Shown here one piece after another: positions 19,022 to 26,928 of a stretch of DNA of 64,000 bases (positions within the stretch are counted from its first letter, which is position 1; each line of letters starts with the position of its first letter). Source of the DNA: Sphingopyxis macrogoltabida (GTDB lineage: Bacteria; Pseudomonadota; Alphaproteobacteria; Sphingomonadales; Sphingomonadaceae); NCBI RefSeq assembly GCF_001307295.1, contig NZ_CP012700.1, positions 3,909,001 to 3,973,000 of the forward strand, in the 5' to 3' direction. The notes beneath the pieces were generated by a model. That model did no database searches and had not been told where the DNA came from. It worked only from the letters and a program-made list of their open reading frames with translations. Position numbers and translations under genes: made by a program.

Positions 19022-20739
19022 CCCGCCTCCTCCCACCAGCGGACCCAAGCCTCGGCCGCCGCGAAGGTCAGTATCCGGTGATCGCGGCCGTCATCCCGCC
19101 ATGCTCCCTCGCCCGCGCGCGCCAGCGATTCGGGATCGATCAGCCCCGCCTCGACGAGCCGCCCGCCGCGCAGCATCGCGATGGCCGTCTCGCCCTGCGC
19201 GACGAACACGCGCCGGATGAAGCCGCTCGGACTGCCCTTCGTGCGGCGTTCGAGAATGAGGTCGGGGAGCAAGCCTTCGAAGGCCTTGCGCGCGACCGCA
19301 CGATCGCGGCCGCCGCGCACCCAATACCAGGTCGGGATCGACAGGCAGAGTTCGACAATCGGCTGCGACAATAAAGGCGAGATCTGTGGCGGCGCCGCGC
19401 TGCGCGGATAGAGTTCGATGCTTTTCTGCGCGCGGGCAAGCATCGCGACATGCGCCGCCTTGCCCGGCAGCGTTCCCGGCGGCGCCGTGAGCCAGGGATG
19501 GCGATCGCTCTCGTCCATCGCTGCCGCGCGTCCGACGGGGCCAAGGCCACTCAGGTCGCGACGGGCACGATGCCCCGCCCTCCTTCGGCGGACACGCTCC
19601 CAGCCTTTCGCCGCCACGGCGACCATTCCCGATCCGGTGAGGTCCGCAAGGTCGCGCGCGGTTTGCAGAAGGCCGGGCCGGAGACTGCGGGTGAGGAAGC
19701 GATCAGCGAGCGGAACTGCACTACGCAGACCACAGAAGATATTGTCGCCGCCATTGCCCGAGAAATAGGCATCGACCGGGCCGTCCAGCCTCGCGTGCTC
19801 CGCCTCGATCGCGTGAAAGAAATGCAGCGCGAAGGGCAACGGCAGATGCGGGAGCACCGGCTGCGTAACATCGACGGCGGCGATTTCATAGACTGGCGCA
19901 TCGAGCCGTACACCGAGTTTGCCGACAAGCGCCTCGGCATAGCGCCGTTCGTCGCCGTCGGTTCCGGGCTCGACCATCGACAGGCATCTAAGGCCCGGCG
20001 TGCGCGGGCCGAGCGCGGCGGCGACGATCGAACTGTCGAGCCCGCCCGATACGCCGACCAGAATCTTGTCGAAGCAGGTCGACCAAGCGCCGATGCTGTC
20101 CTTAAGCGTGACGCGCAGTGCGGCGGCCACTGTATCGAAATTCGATCCGGCAGGGGGCCCTACATGATCCCATGGGGACCAGGCCTGTTCGATACGACTT
20201 CCCGACGACGTAACGATCAGACGCTCGCCGGGGAAGAGTTCCTCGATCCCGGCGATACCCGTCTGGCGTCCGATCACGTCGATGCCAGCGAACATCCGTG
20301 CGAGCGCGGCATAGTCAACCGCGACGGCACCCGGCTTGGCAAGCGCCGTCATGTCGCTCGCGAGCGCGATGCCCGCAGCGCCGCGCCGCATATAGCAAGG
20401 CATCATCCCGGAAGGGTCGCGCAAGACCGAGAGTCCGCCATCCTCACCGATGAACAGCGCCACATATCCGCCCCAATAATCGGCAAGCAGTGCGTCGCCG
20501 TTCGTATCCAATATGCTCTGCCGCTCGGCGGGAGGGAGCTCGGTAACGCGCGTCGTGGGGACGTCCCGCCGAAACAGCGCCCCGACAATAAAGCCCCTCT
20601 CGCCAAGGTCGATCCGGGGGGCATCGCTCCATAGCCTCGCGGCGCGCACCTCATATGCCGATGAACCGGGTTCGGCATGATGGTCGGTGTGCGCCGCGAG
20701 GCCGGACGGCGCGATATCGAGGCGGAAGGCTAACCTCAT
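18961..20739 (-). CDS. Lasso peptide cyclase (asparagine-synthetase homologue, C protein)
   Basis: 592 residues from the ATG at 20739 (MRLAFRLDIAPSG); its first bases overlap the stop of the B gene (ATGA). The N-terminal half resembles the glutaminase-like domain of asparagine synthetases but lacks the catalytic Cys2, as expected for lasso C proteins that do not use glutamine. The synthetase half has the pyrophosphate loop VGVSGGLDSS (about 228-237), then YFSGNGGDNIFCG and further conserved asparagine-synthetase segments. Function: ATP-dependent activation of the ring Asp/Glu side chain and closure of the isopeptide bond with the N-terminal Gly of the processed precursor. The frame is intact. 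Confidence 0.88.
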   Translation of the reverse strand: MRLAFRLDIAPSGLAAHTDHHAEPGSSAYEVRAARLWSDAPRIDLGERGFIVGALFRRDVPTTRVTELPPAERQSILDTNGDALLADYWGGYVALFIGEDGGLSVLRDPSGMMPCYMRRGAAGIALASDMTALAKPGAVAVDYAALARMFAGIDVIGRQTGIAGIEELFPGERLIVTSSGSRIEQAWSPWDHVGPPAGSNFDTVAAALRVTLKDSIGAWSTCFDKILVGVSGGLDSSIVAAALGPRTPGLRCLSMVEPGTDGDERRYAEALVGKLGVRLDAPVYEIAAVDVTQPVLPHLPLPFALHFFHAIEAEHARLDGPVDAYFSGNGGDNIFCGLRSAVPLADRFLTRSLRPGLLQTARDLADLTGSGMVAVAAKGWERVRRRRAGHRARRDLSGLGPVGRAAAMDESDRHPWLTAPPGTLPGKAAHVAMLARAQKSIELYPRSAAPPQISPLLSQPIVELCLSIPTWYWVRGGRDRAVARKAFEGLLPDLILERRTKGSPSGFIRRVFVAQGETAIAMLRGGRLVEAGLIDPESLARAGEGAWRDDGRDHRILTFAAAEAWVRWWEEAGYPSGPSQRGDAARILSQNA

Positions 20740-21286
20740 CGCACCGTCAGCAAGGGCGTAAAATTGACGACCCGGTCGAGCGGGTCGCTGAGCACGGTCG
20801 TGCCCGACTGGAGCCAGCAATGGGCCGTGAAGGGAAGCATTACCCCGACCACGAGATCGGCGGCGAGACCCCGGCGCGCCAGCATGGCGCGCATAGCAAG
20901 GCCACGCGCGAGGCATTGGTCGGTTGCGTCGCGGTAGCGCGATACGCGCTCGATCGCTGCTGCGATGGGGCGGCACCGGTCGGGATCGGCGGCCGAGCCG
21001 GGAACGACTGAGGCTTCGAGAAGCGCGCCGAGCGAATGATGGGCGAGACGTCGGCGGGCGCGGGATTGCCCCGCGATCGCTTCGAGGAGCAGCCACGGCC
21101 GCGGCGTCCCCAGACGTCGGTCATGCAGACTGGCGACCGGCGATGGCGCGCTGGCGCGCCCCGCCTGCGAGGCGCCAGGTTCGATCAGCCCCTGCTCAAG
21201 GAGCCAGGCCAGATCATGCGCGCTCGCTGTGCCTTCGGCAAAGGCCGTAAGGCACGCCGCTCCCGCCCCTTCAAGGAGAAAGTAGC

Positions 21287-21295
21287 GGCTTGCCG
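21287..21295. repeat. Target-site duplication, left copy
   Basis: GGCTTGCCG directly before the IS left end; identical to 23819-23827. Both lie in the B reading frame, and one copy is lost in the reconstructed gene. Eight or nine bases fits the family's usual 4-8 bp duplication plus one possible chance base. Confidence 0.85.
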
Positions 21296-21355
21296 TGAGG
21301 ATCAGCGTGCAATAGGCACCCCCTTCGTGGGGTGATCGGCGTGCAAAAAGGACCC
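21296..21355. repeat. IS21 left terminal region with two repeat units
   Basis: Outer unit TG...AGCGTGCAATAGGCACCCCC (21296-21323), inner unit GATCGGCGTGCAAAAAGGAC then CCC (21333-21355). They match the right-end units in inverted orientation. Confidence 0.75.
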
Positions 21356-21410
21356 CTTCATCCCGGGGATTTAGTCGGCCGACTGGTTTTGATCAGTTGG
21401 CGAGAACGGG

Positions 21411-22925
21411 ATGTTGATCGTGGAGACAGTGGTTCGGATTCGGCGTGAGCATGCAGCGGGTAAGGCGATCAAGGCGATCGCTCGTGACCTTCGTTTGTCG
21501 CGGAAGGTCGTCCGCAAAGCGATCCGGTCGCCGGAGGCGGCGTTCAACTATCAGCGCAAAGTCCAGCCGCTGCCGCGGATCGGTCCTTATCAGGATCGTC
21601 TCGATGCGCTGCTTGAGGAGAACGAAGGTCGCGGCCGCCGCGATCGGCTACGGATGACGCGTATCCATGACCTGCTGGTGCGCGAGGGGTTCGATGGATC
21701 CTATGATGCGGTGCGCCGCTATGCGGCGCGCTGGCGTGCTGCGCGGCGGAAGGATGCTGGCGAAGGCGCACCGGCGTTCATCCCGATGACCTTCCAGCCG
21801 GGTGAGGCCTACCAGTTCGACTGGAGCCACGAGGATGTGGAGATCGCCGGCAAGCCGATGCGGGTGAAGGTGGCGCATATGCGTCTCTGCGACTCGCGCG
21901 CACCCTATGTCCGGGCCTATCCGCGCGAGGGCCAGGAGATGCTGTTCGATGCCCATGCCCGGGCGTTCGCGTTCTTCGGCGGTGTGCCGCGACGCGGTAT
22001 CTACGATAATATGAAGACGGCGGTGACGGCCGTGTTCACCGGCAAGGAGCGTGTGTTCAACCGCCGCTTCCTGATCATGACCGATCATTACATGGTCGAG
22101 CCGACCGCCTGCTCGCCGGCGGCGGGATGGGAGAAGGGCCAGGTCGAGCAGCAGGTCCAGACGATCCGAGGCCGCTTCTTCCAGCCGCGACTCCGGTTCG
22201 CCAGCCTGGCCGAGCTCAACGGGTGGCTGGAGGCCGAGTGCCGGCGCTGGGCCGAGCATCATGCCCATCCCGAACGCGGGGATATTACCGTCGCCGAGGC
22301 GCTGGATATGGAGCGACCGGCCCTGCAGCCGATCCTGGCACCGTTCGACGGCTTCCATGAGAGCGAGCATGCCGTCACCGGCACCTGCCTCATCAGCTTC
22401 GATCGCAACCGCTACTCGGTCATGTCGACGGCCGCACGCCGGACCGTTCAGGTGCGCTCCTATGCCGATCGCATCGTCATACGCTGCGGCGATGCGATCG
22501 TCGGGGAGCATGAGCGCCACTTCGGTCGGAACCGCACGATATACGATCCCTGGCATTATCTGCCGGTCCTCGCGCACAAGCCCGGCGCGCTGCGTAACGG
22601 CGCACCGTTCCAGGACTGGGATCTGCCGCCCGCCCTGCACCGATTACGGCGAAGGCTCGGCACCGGGGACGAGGCCGATCGCAGGTTCGTGCGGGTCCTC
22701 TCGGCGGTGCTCACCGATGGCCTGGAGCCGGTAGAGGCTGCCGTGCGCGAAGCGTTGGCGAACGGAACGGCCAGCGACGAGCTGATCCTCAACATCCTCT
22801 CCCGGCGCCGCGAGCCGGCGACACCCCACAGCATCGTCACTTCGGAAGACCGGATGCTGCAGCATCCTCCGCTCGCCGACTGTGCCCGCTATGATCTGCT
22901 GCGAGGCTATGATGCAGCGGCATGA
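21411..22925 (+). CDS. istA: IS21-family transposase IstA
   Basis: 504 residues ([14 protein letters not shown]...). The N-terminal helix-turn-helix ([20 protein letters not shown]) binds the element ends. The DDE catalytic core has Asp in [12 protein letters not shown], Asp in [12 protein letters not shown] and Glu in [14 protein letters not shown]-terminal beta-barrel-like region follows ([12 protein letters not shown]). Works with the IstB ATPase in cut-and-paste or circle-mediated transposition. Frame intact; the stop overlaps istB by 14 bp. Confidence 0.95.
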   Translation: MLIVETVVRIRREHAAGKAIKAIARDLRLSRKVVRKAIRSPEAAFNYQRKVQPLPRIGPYQDRLDALLEENEGRGRRDRLRMTRIHDLLVREGFDGSYDAVRRYAARWRAARRKDAGEGAPAFIPMTFQPGEAYQFDWSHEDVEIAGKPMRVKVAHMRLCDSRAPYVRAYPREGQEMLFDAHARAFAFFGGVPRRGIYDNMKTAVTAVFTGKERVFNRRFLIMTDHYMVEPTACSPAAGWEKGQVEQQVQTIRGRFFQPRLRFASLAELNGWLEAECRRWAEHHAHPERGDITVAEALDMERPALQPILAPFDGFHESEHAVTGTCLISFDRNRYSVMSTAARRTVQVRSYADRIVIRCGDAIVGEHERHFGRNRTIYDPWHYLPVLAHKPGALRNGAPFQDWDLPPALHRLRRRLGTGDEADRRFVRVLSAVLTDGLEPVEAAVREALANGTASDELILNILSRRREPATPHSIVTSEDRMLQHPPLADCARYDLLRGYDAAA

Positions 22926-23640
22926 TATGATCGACACGATGCGCGGCCTCGGACTCAAGGGCATGGCGGCGGCGTTCGACGAGGCGGTCACCACCGGCCT
23001 CCAGCGCAAGCGCACCACCATGGAGATACTGACCGACCTGCTCCGTGCTGAGGCGACCCACCGGGATGCAGCCTCCATCCGCTATCGGATGACGGCTGCG
23101 AGGCTGCCCGTGGTGAAGGACCTGGAGCGGTTCAGCTTCGAGGGCACACCGATCAATGAGGAGATGATCCGCTCCCTTCACGATGGCTCCTTCCTCCCGC
23201 CTCGCCGCAATATCGTGCTGGTCGGCGGCACGGGGACAGGCAAGACCCACCTCGCCATCGCGATCACCGCCAATGTCGTGCGAAGGGGCGCTCGCGCCCG
23301 CTACTTCAACACCGTCGATCTGGTGACACGCCTCGAAGAGGAGACCCGGATCGGCAAAGGCGGGACCCTGGCGGCGCAGCTGTCGCGGCTCGACCTGATC
23401 GTGCTCGACGAGCTCGGTTATCTGCCGTTCGCCCGCTCGGGAGGGCAGTTGCTGTTCCACCTCATCAGCAAGCTTTATGAGCGGACCAGCGTCATCATCA
23501 CCACGAACCTCGCCTTCGGCGAATGGCCGACCGTGTTCGGCGATCCCAAGATGACCACGGCGCTGCTCGACCGCGTCACCCACCACTGCGATATCGTCGA
23601 GACGGGCAACGACAGCTGGCGCTTCAAAAACCGCAGCTGA
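22912..23640 (+). CDS. istB: IS21-family helper ATPase IstB
   Basis: 242 residues from [15 protein letters not shown]+ ATPase of the DnaC/IstB type: Walker [12 protein letters not shown], Walker [10 protein letters not shown], and the sensor region [29 protein letters not shown]. It overlaps the istA stop. It assists target capture for IstA. It is intact, so the element may still be mobile. Confidence 0.95.
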   Translation: MQRHDMIDTMRGLGLKGMAAAFDEAVTTGLQRKRTTMEILTDLLRAEATHRDAASIRYRMTAARLPVVKDLERFSFEGTPINEEMIRSLHDGSFLPPRRNIVLVGGTGTGKTHLAIAITANVVRRGARARYFNTVDLVTRLEEETRIGKGGTLAAQLSRLDLIVLDELGYLPFARSGGQLLFHLISKLYERTSVIITTNLAFGEWPTVFGDPKMTTALLDRVTHHCDIVETGNDSWRFKNRS

Positions 23641-23766
23641 CAGCCACCTTCGGCGCCTTCAAAAATCTATCTTGCGCTGCGCGCGCCTCCGGTCGGGCTA
23701 CGCCCGCCCTCCGCCGCACGCAGCGCAAGGCCATCTTCAACAAACCAGCATCATATTATCCGAAAA

Positions 23767-23818
23767 GGGGGTCCCTCTTCGACGCCGATCGGGGGTCCCT
23801 TTTGAACGCCGTTTGACA
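23767..23818. repeat. IS21 right terminal region with two repeat units
   Basis: Read on the minus strand: TGTCAAACGGCGTTCAAA and AGGGACCCCC, then GATCGGCGTCGAAGAGGG and ACCCC. Inverted relative to the left end. Confidence 0.75.
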
Positions 23819-23827
23819 GGCTTGCCG
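23819..23827. repeat. Target-site duplication, right copy
   Basis: GGCTTGCCG directly after the IS right end, matching 21287-21295. Confidence 0.85.
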
Positions 23828-23925
23828 CTAGATCGAGGAAGATCGCGCGCGCGCCGATCAGGCAGTAGCTGAGGTCAGCGCGGAGGCGGTAGCCGGTCAT
23901 GCGGGATAGCTCTACGAGCGCGTGC

Positions 23926-23951
23926 GTGCGGCACCGCTGGCGGTGCCGCAC
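23926..23951 (-). promoter_or_regulatory. Perfect hairpin between lasso precursor and B gene
   Basis: GTGCGGCACCGC and GCGGTGCCGCAC are exact inverted repeats separated by TG, a 12-bp stem lying 11 bp after the precursor stop and 25 bp before the B start. Hairpins at this place are known in lasso operons, where they help keep precursor mRNA abundant relative to the enzymes. No T run follows, so attenuation or 3' protection is more likely than full termination. Confidence 0.7.
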
Positions 23952-23961
23952 GCCCATCGCG

Positions 23962-24096
23962 TCAATCGTCGGTCTGGATGCCGGCGTTGTACGTCCGCTG
24001 GAACGTCTGGATGTCCAGCGGGCCGAGTTCGCCGGTGCCGCGGGTTTCGACACGGGCATCGCCAAGATCGACGATGCTGTTTTCACTCTTGTTCAT
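23962..24096 (-). CDS. Lasso peptide precursor (A), 44 aa
   Basis: Leader MNKSENSIVDLGDARVETR (1-19) carries the Thr at position -2 required by lasso proteases (leader ends ETR). The core starts at Gly20; the ring segment GTGELGPLD gives Gly1 and Asp9, so a nine-residue macrolactam is predicted; the tail runs IQTFQRTYN and ends AGIQTDD (core 25 residues). The layout matches class II lasso peptides; from memory sphingopyxin I also has an LGP-x-D ring end and a GI...DD terminus. Phe13, Arg15 and Tyr17 are possible steric plugs. A GAGAGAG Shine-Dalgarno precedes the ATG. It lies directly before the hairpin and the B and C genes. Confidence 0.9.
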   Translation of the reverse strand: MNKSENSIVDLGDARVETRGTGELGPLDIQTFQRTYNAGIQTDD

Positions 24097-24486
24097 GTTT
24101 ACTCTCTCTACCATATCGCGACCCGGGATTGAGTCGCAATGAGAGCATATTACTGAAATTTTATATATTAATTTTATAATCTAATTATAATTGAAATATA
24201 TTCAGATTATTTTTATCTTTGGAATTACCTTAATTATTGCTTCCAAATATCTTTACCAACCCTGTCTGATCATTCGGGTTTTTTCATCCGGTCTCTCGAT
24301 CAGACTCAATCTACATTAGAGTCCGACCAAGGCTGCATCTGCATTTATCTCCGCGCAGACATCAGGCCGAATGGATGAATCTGCTCGCACCTCGCTCGTC
24401 GCGTTCATCAATGTCCTATGACGTTCGCCCAGAACTCACGCGCGACTCGAATTTGAAATCGAGCCTCTAGAGCATCTCTCAAATCC
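24097..24486. other. AT-rich intergenic region, probable lasso promoter
   Basis: About 24140-24245 is strongly AT-rich (runs of TATATTAATTTTATAAT type) in an otherwise GC-rich window. Read leftward, TAATAT about 45-50 bp before the precursor ATG could be a -10 element, but no single -35 stands out. Rightward of 24260 nothing gene-like is seen before the palindromes at 24487. Confidence 0.45.
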
Positions 24487-24529
24487 ATACCCCGCAGGGT
24501 GTATTTGGAAATTATACCCTGCGGGGTAT
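24487..24529. promoter_or_regulatory. Two palindromic operator-like sites
   Basis: ATACCCCGCAGGGTGTAT (24487-24504) and ATACCCTGCGGGGTAT (24514-24529). Each is an ATACCC...GGGTAT-type palindrome, and the two are also inverted to each other. Paired palindromes just before a short regulator frame suggest autoregulation by a dimeric HTH protein such as a HipB-type antitoxin. Confidence 0.5.
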
Positions 24530-24550
24530 ATCAGCGCGCGGAGACAAGGC

Positions 24551-24656
24551 ATGGGTCAGATGGTACGAACCGCTAAGCAGCTAGGCGCCTATCCGTGAAA
24601 GCGTCGAGGATGCTATAGCGAAGCGGCTGTCACGCCTTGAAGATGCGTATCGGTAA
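24551..24656 (+). pseudogene. Possible remnant of a HipB-like antitoxin operon
   Basis: After the palindromes an ATG reads MGQMVRTAKQLGA and stops at codon 16. RTAKQLGA is the usual beginning of HipB/Y4mF-type HTH antitoxins. A second frame directly after reads RESVEDAIAKRLSRLEDAYR and then a stop at 24654, like the end of another small antitoxin-like protein. The body of both genes is missing. The match is short and the identity uncertain. Confidence 0.3.
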
Positions 24657-24771
24657 TCGGATTGGCACGGAATATATTGCCAACTCGAAAAGGCCGCGCA
24701 CGAATGAGCGGCTCACAACTTCAGACCAAATCTGCTAAATTCAATTTCCCCCCAACATAAAAGGACGTTTT

Positions 24772-25281
24772 ATGCGGAAATTCGTAATCGCTGCGGGTCT
24801 CGCCGGAACCGCCTTGACCCTGTCCGCCTGCTCGGGCGGTGCCGATGACGCTTCGAAAACCGCCGAACAGACGCCAACGGCGGATGCCGGAACAGCGGCG
24901 CCCGCAGCGACCGCGACCGTACTGGATGCGAATACCGCAACCGCGGAACAGCTTGCTGGCGTGGAAGGGGTTACGCCCGAACTTGCCGCCGCAATCGTGG
25001 CCGGAAAGCCCTATGCCAATGCCTCGGCGCTGAACAAGAAACTCCTCGAAAAACTGAAAGCGGACGAAGCGGCGAAGGTTCTCGTCGGCGTGTTCGTTCC
25101 GGTCAATCTCAACACCGGCAGCGAAGCGGACATCAAGCTCATCCCCGGCATGACCGACAAGATGGTCCACGAATTCCTCGAATACCGTCCCTATGCGGAC
25201 ATGGGCGTGTTCGACCGCGAAATTGGCAAATATGTAGACAAAATCGAGGGGGCGCGATTCCGCAATTACGTCACTCTTTGA
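24772..25281 (+). CDS. Helix-hairpin-helix lipoprotein (ComEA-like domains)
   Basis: 169 residues with lipobox LSAC (Cys21 region) after a signal, then an Ala/Thr/Glu linker. Two helix-hairpin-helix units are visible: LDANTATAEQLAGVEGVTPE, followed by LAAAIVAGKPYAN (about 50-85), and VNLNTGSEADIKLIPGMTDK, followed by MVHEFLEYRPYADMGVFDRE (about 115-160). Such motifs bind DNA in ComEA, but in lipoproteins of this form the role is not established. It is convergent with the MsrQ-like gene, overlapping by 16 bp. Confidence 0.75.
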   Translation: MRKFVIAAGLAGTALTLSACSGGADDASKTAEQTPTADAGTAAPAATATVLDANTATAEQLAGVEGVTPELAAAIVAGKPYANASALNKKLLEKLKADEAAKVLVGVFVPVNLNTGSEADIKLIPGMTDKMVHEFLEYRPYADMGVFDREIGKYVDKIEGARFRNYVTL

Positions 25282-25850
25282 CGCCACTGCAGGCCGACCC
25301 TGACCAGTTCGATCACGGTCAGGATCGCTATGTGAATAAAGGCGGTGGTGGGATCGAATGCCAGCAGGACCCAATGAAGGAAGACCAGTATCGCCGCGGG
25401 ATAGACGAGCCTGTGAAGGCGTTTCCATGACCGCTTGAGGGCTCGGGTCGCGAAGTCGTTGGATGTGGCCGCAAGCGGGACGAACAACGCCAGCGCGAAC
25501 CACCCGATAAGGATATAAGGTGTGGAAAGCTCGGTCAGCAATATATCGAGCGAACCCTTTCGGATCAGATAGATTATGGTGTGGCTGGCGGCATACGCAA
25601 AGCTGGCCACACCCAAATCGCGCCGCCGCCGCATCAGCCACTGCGCCCAGTTTTGACGCCGGAACATGAGACGGATCGGCGTGACTGCCAGCGTCAGCAT
25701 AAGGAGCCACACCGCCCACTCGCCGGTGTCGCCGATGATGTGCCCGTAACCGTAAAGCTCCGGCGTCACCGCCCAGCGCCCAAGCATCCACAGACCTGGC
25801 ACAGCCAGTATCAGCCACAATAGCGGACGGGAGTGTGCGACGGTTTTCAT
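25266..25850 (-). CDS. Ferric-reductase-like membrane protein (MsrQ/YedZ-like)
   Basis: 194 residues with about five to six hydrophobic helices (LLWLILAVPGLWMLG, AVWLLMLTLAVTPIRL, and others). Haem-binding-type His residues occur in AASHTIIYLI, in RLHRLVYPAAIL and in FLHWVLLAF. The order RDLGVASFAYAASH ... RLHRL is the MsrQ pattern. MsrQ delivers electrons to the periplasmic methionine-sulfoxide reductase MsrP; no msrP is adjacent, so an alternative haem-membrane electron carrier is possible. Confidence 0.75.
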   Translation of the reverse strand: MKTVAHSRPLLWLILAVPGLWMLGRWAVTPELYGYGHIIGDTGEWAVWLLMLTLAVTPIRLMFRRQNWAQWLMRRRRDLGVASFAYAASHTIIYLIRKGSLDILLTELSTPYILIGWFALALFVPLAATSNDFATRALKRSWKRLHRLVYPAAILVFLHWVLLAFDPTTAFIHIAILTVIELVRVGLQWRQRVT

Positions 25851-26240
25851 AGTCTCTTTCGATCGGAGGCTAAGCGAGCAATGACGCAGCAGCTGCAGAA
25901 AACGTTATTGGCAAACAGAGGAGTCCTCGCAACCGATGGTTTCAAGTCAGCCCGATTTCGGTTCAAAGGGTCGACTAGCCCCGACTTCGGGCCTCCGGCA
26001 CGTTGCGATTTAAACATCAATACGTGCCGGCCCGTGCCGATCGACACTGATCGGGAGATGGTCTGCTGCCACTCCGGCGAACTTTTCCCGCCAACTTTCA
26101 CCCGTCGCCTGCCGCAATCAAGCTGTTCGTCTTTCGCGGCAAGCTCGCGCCTGATCGGAGCGTCCGGCTCTATCATTGCCGGTCCCTATTCTGCGCGAGA
26201 TGCCTTGTCGCAGCTCCCAAAATCTTTGCGTCGAAAATAT
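25851..26240. other. Gene-free stretch
   Basis: A plus-strand frame spans this but its composition is not protein-like and it runs through the downstream terminator. No RNA gene or repeat is seen. Confidence 0.3.
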
Positions 26241-26268
26241 GAAGGGCGCCGCAAAGGCGGCGCCCTTC
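26241..26268 (-). terminator. Intrinsic terminator of the small lipoprotein gene
   Basis: GAAGGGCGCCGC and GCGGCGCCCTTC form a perfect 12-bp stem with loop AAAG. On the minus strand it is followed by ATATTTTC, 27 bp after the lipoprotein stop at 26295. The other flank (AGGATGCCTTTT) is also T-rich, so it may work in both directions. Confidence 0.75.
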
Positions 26269-26294
26269 AGGATGCCTTTTAGGGGAAGGCAATC

Positions 26295-26570
26295 CTACTT
26301 CTTTTGCGTGTCGCCAACCCCGGTTTCGGATGGAGCGATTTCGCCATTATCATCCATGGCGTTCGCCTTTTCCTCACCCTGCTCCTCAACGATGTCGGCC
26401 TTCTTCTCCATCGCCTCCTTTGCGGGTCCTTCGGGCATCGCATCGGCCTGGTCGTCTATCGCTTCAGCCTTGGCTTCGGCTTGGTCCTCGACCTTGTCAG
26501 CGGCCGGGCTCTGACAAGCTCCAAGCAACAATGCGGACGTTGCACCAAGCGTTACGAACAACTTCTTCAT
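26295..26570 (-). CDS. Small acidic lipoprotein
   Basis: 91 residues from MKKLFVTLGATSALLL with lipobox GAC (ALLLGACQS); the ATG two codons earlier is also possible. The mature part is highly charged and helical, with repeated EDQAEAKAEAI / DDQADAMPE / EEQGEEKANAMDD units. It resembles small lipid-anchored coiled-coil proteins of sphingomonads; the role is unknown. It is terminated by the hairpin at 26241-26268. Confidence 0.65.
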   Translation of the reverse strand: MKKLFVTLGATSALLLGACQSPAADKVEDQAEAKAEAIDDQADAMPEGPAKEAMEKKADIVEEQGEEKANAMDDNGEIAPSETGVGDTQKK

Positions 26571-26698
26571 GATCATTCTCCCTCCGTTCGATCGAAGTGC
26601 TAACGCCGCAGCACAGATAGAGTTGCGTGCCCCAGATCAGCACCTCACCGGCATCAGCCGGGCGGCCCTGCGCTGATTATCACGGACCGCCGCAACTC

Positions 26699-26801
26699 TA
26701 ACGTTACTCTAGCGTTATCCGACCGCGTCCATCCTCCTGTCTTCGATTGGGCGCGGGCAAACCTGATCCCCGCCGGGCGAGCGCTGTCCGGCGGGGATTT
26801 T
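26699..26801 (+). ncRNA. Structured small-RNA candidate 1 of a tandem pair
   Basis: No gene lies nearby on this strand, yet the stretch ends in an intrinsic terminator: ATCCCCGCCGG (26766-26776) and CCGGCGGGGAT (26788-26798), 11 perfect pairs, then TTTCT. Upstream are a short stem TAACG/CGTTA (26699-26717) and an 8-bp stem (26723-26730 with 26749-26756) whose loop contains CCTCCTGTCTTCGA. Order and spacing match candidate 2, so they look like duplicated RNAs. The CCTCC in the loop could pair with a Shine-Dalgarno. Confidence 0.5.
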
Positions 26802-26823
26802 CTCTGCAACCGATCCCAAGACT

Positions 26824-26928
26824 GAGCGTTACGCGAACGCTTCTCCAAAGCATTGAGCGGATCGCTGTGACCGTCTTCTCGACAATCCGCTCGTGACCCC
26901 GCCGGGCCTGCGCCCGGCGGGGTTTTTA
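26824..26928 (+). ncRNA. Structured small-RNA candidate 2 of a tandem pair
   Basis: Stem 1 GAGCGTT/AACGCTT (26824-26842), stem 2 GAGCGGAT (26855-26862) with ATCCGCTC (26885-26892), then a perfect terminator ACCCCGCCGGGC/GCCCGGCGGGGT (26896-26923) with TTTT. The loop of stem 2 carries GTCTTC near CGA, as in candidate 1. Three successive stems in about 105 bases with no open reading frame favour an RNA gene. Confidence 0.55.

Larger units (their letters stand above)
21296..23818 (+). mobile_element. IS21-family insertion sequence (2523 bp)
   Basis: Complete element: istA and istB overlap and are bounded by inverted terminal repeats. The left end begins TGAGGATCAGCGTGCAAT and continues AGGCACCCCC; the right end read inward begins TGTCAAACGGCGTTCAAA and continues AGGGACCCCC. 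Internal copies GATCGGCGT...GGACCCC lie inside each, giving the multiple terminal sites typical of IS21. The flanking GGCTTGCCG direct repeat marks insertion into the lasso B gene. Confidence 0.93.
20736..23900 (-). pseudogene. Lasso peptide leader peptidase (fused B protein), split by IS21-family element
   Basis: The 5' part is 23900-23819 and the 3' part 21295-20736. Removing the element (21296-23818) and one copy of the 9-bp direct repeat joins them to one frame of 633 bases, 210 codons. The N-terminus YRLRADLSYCLIGARAIF, then LDLAASRYFLLEG, is the leader-binding B1 (PqqD-like) domain. The C-terminal transglutaminase-like peptidase has the catalytic Cys (DQCLARGLAMR), His (PFTAHCWL) and Asp (LSDPLDRV). 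It would cleave the leader so that C can cyclise. The start at 23900 is preferred because the alternative at 23957 would place the hairpin inside the coding region. The insertion separates the B1 start from the rest, so maturation should fail. Confidence 0.85.

Noticed and set aside
18961..21096. Cyclase starting at 21096 (711 codons)
   Set aside because: The first 119 codons are a shadow frame of the B gene; the true start at 20739 overlaps the B stop.
23751..24086. 111-codon minus-strand frame overlapping the lasso precursor
   Set aside because: Its 5' half is out of frame with the precursor and not protein-like; its middle is the true start of the B gene, and its end reads into the IS.
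25833..26282. 149-codon plus-strand frame
   Set aside because: Not protein-like, no motif, and it reads through a strong terminator hairpin.
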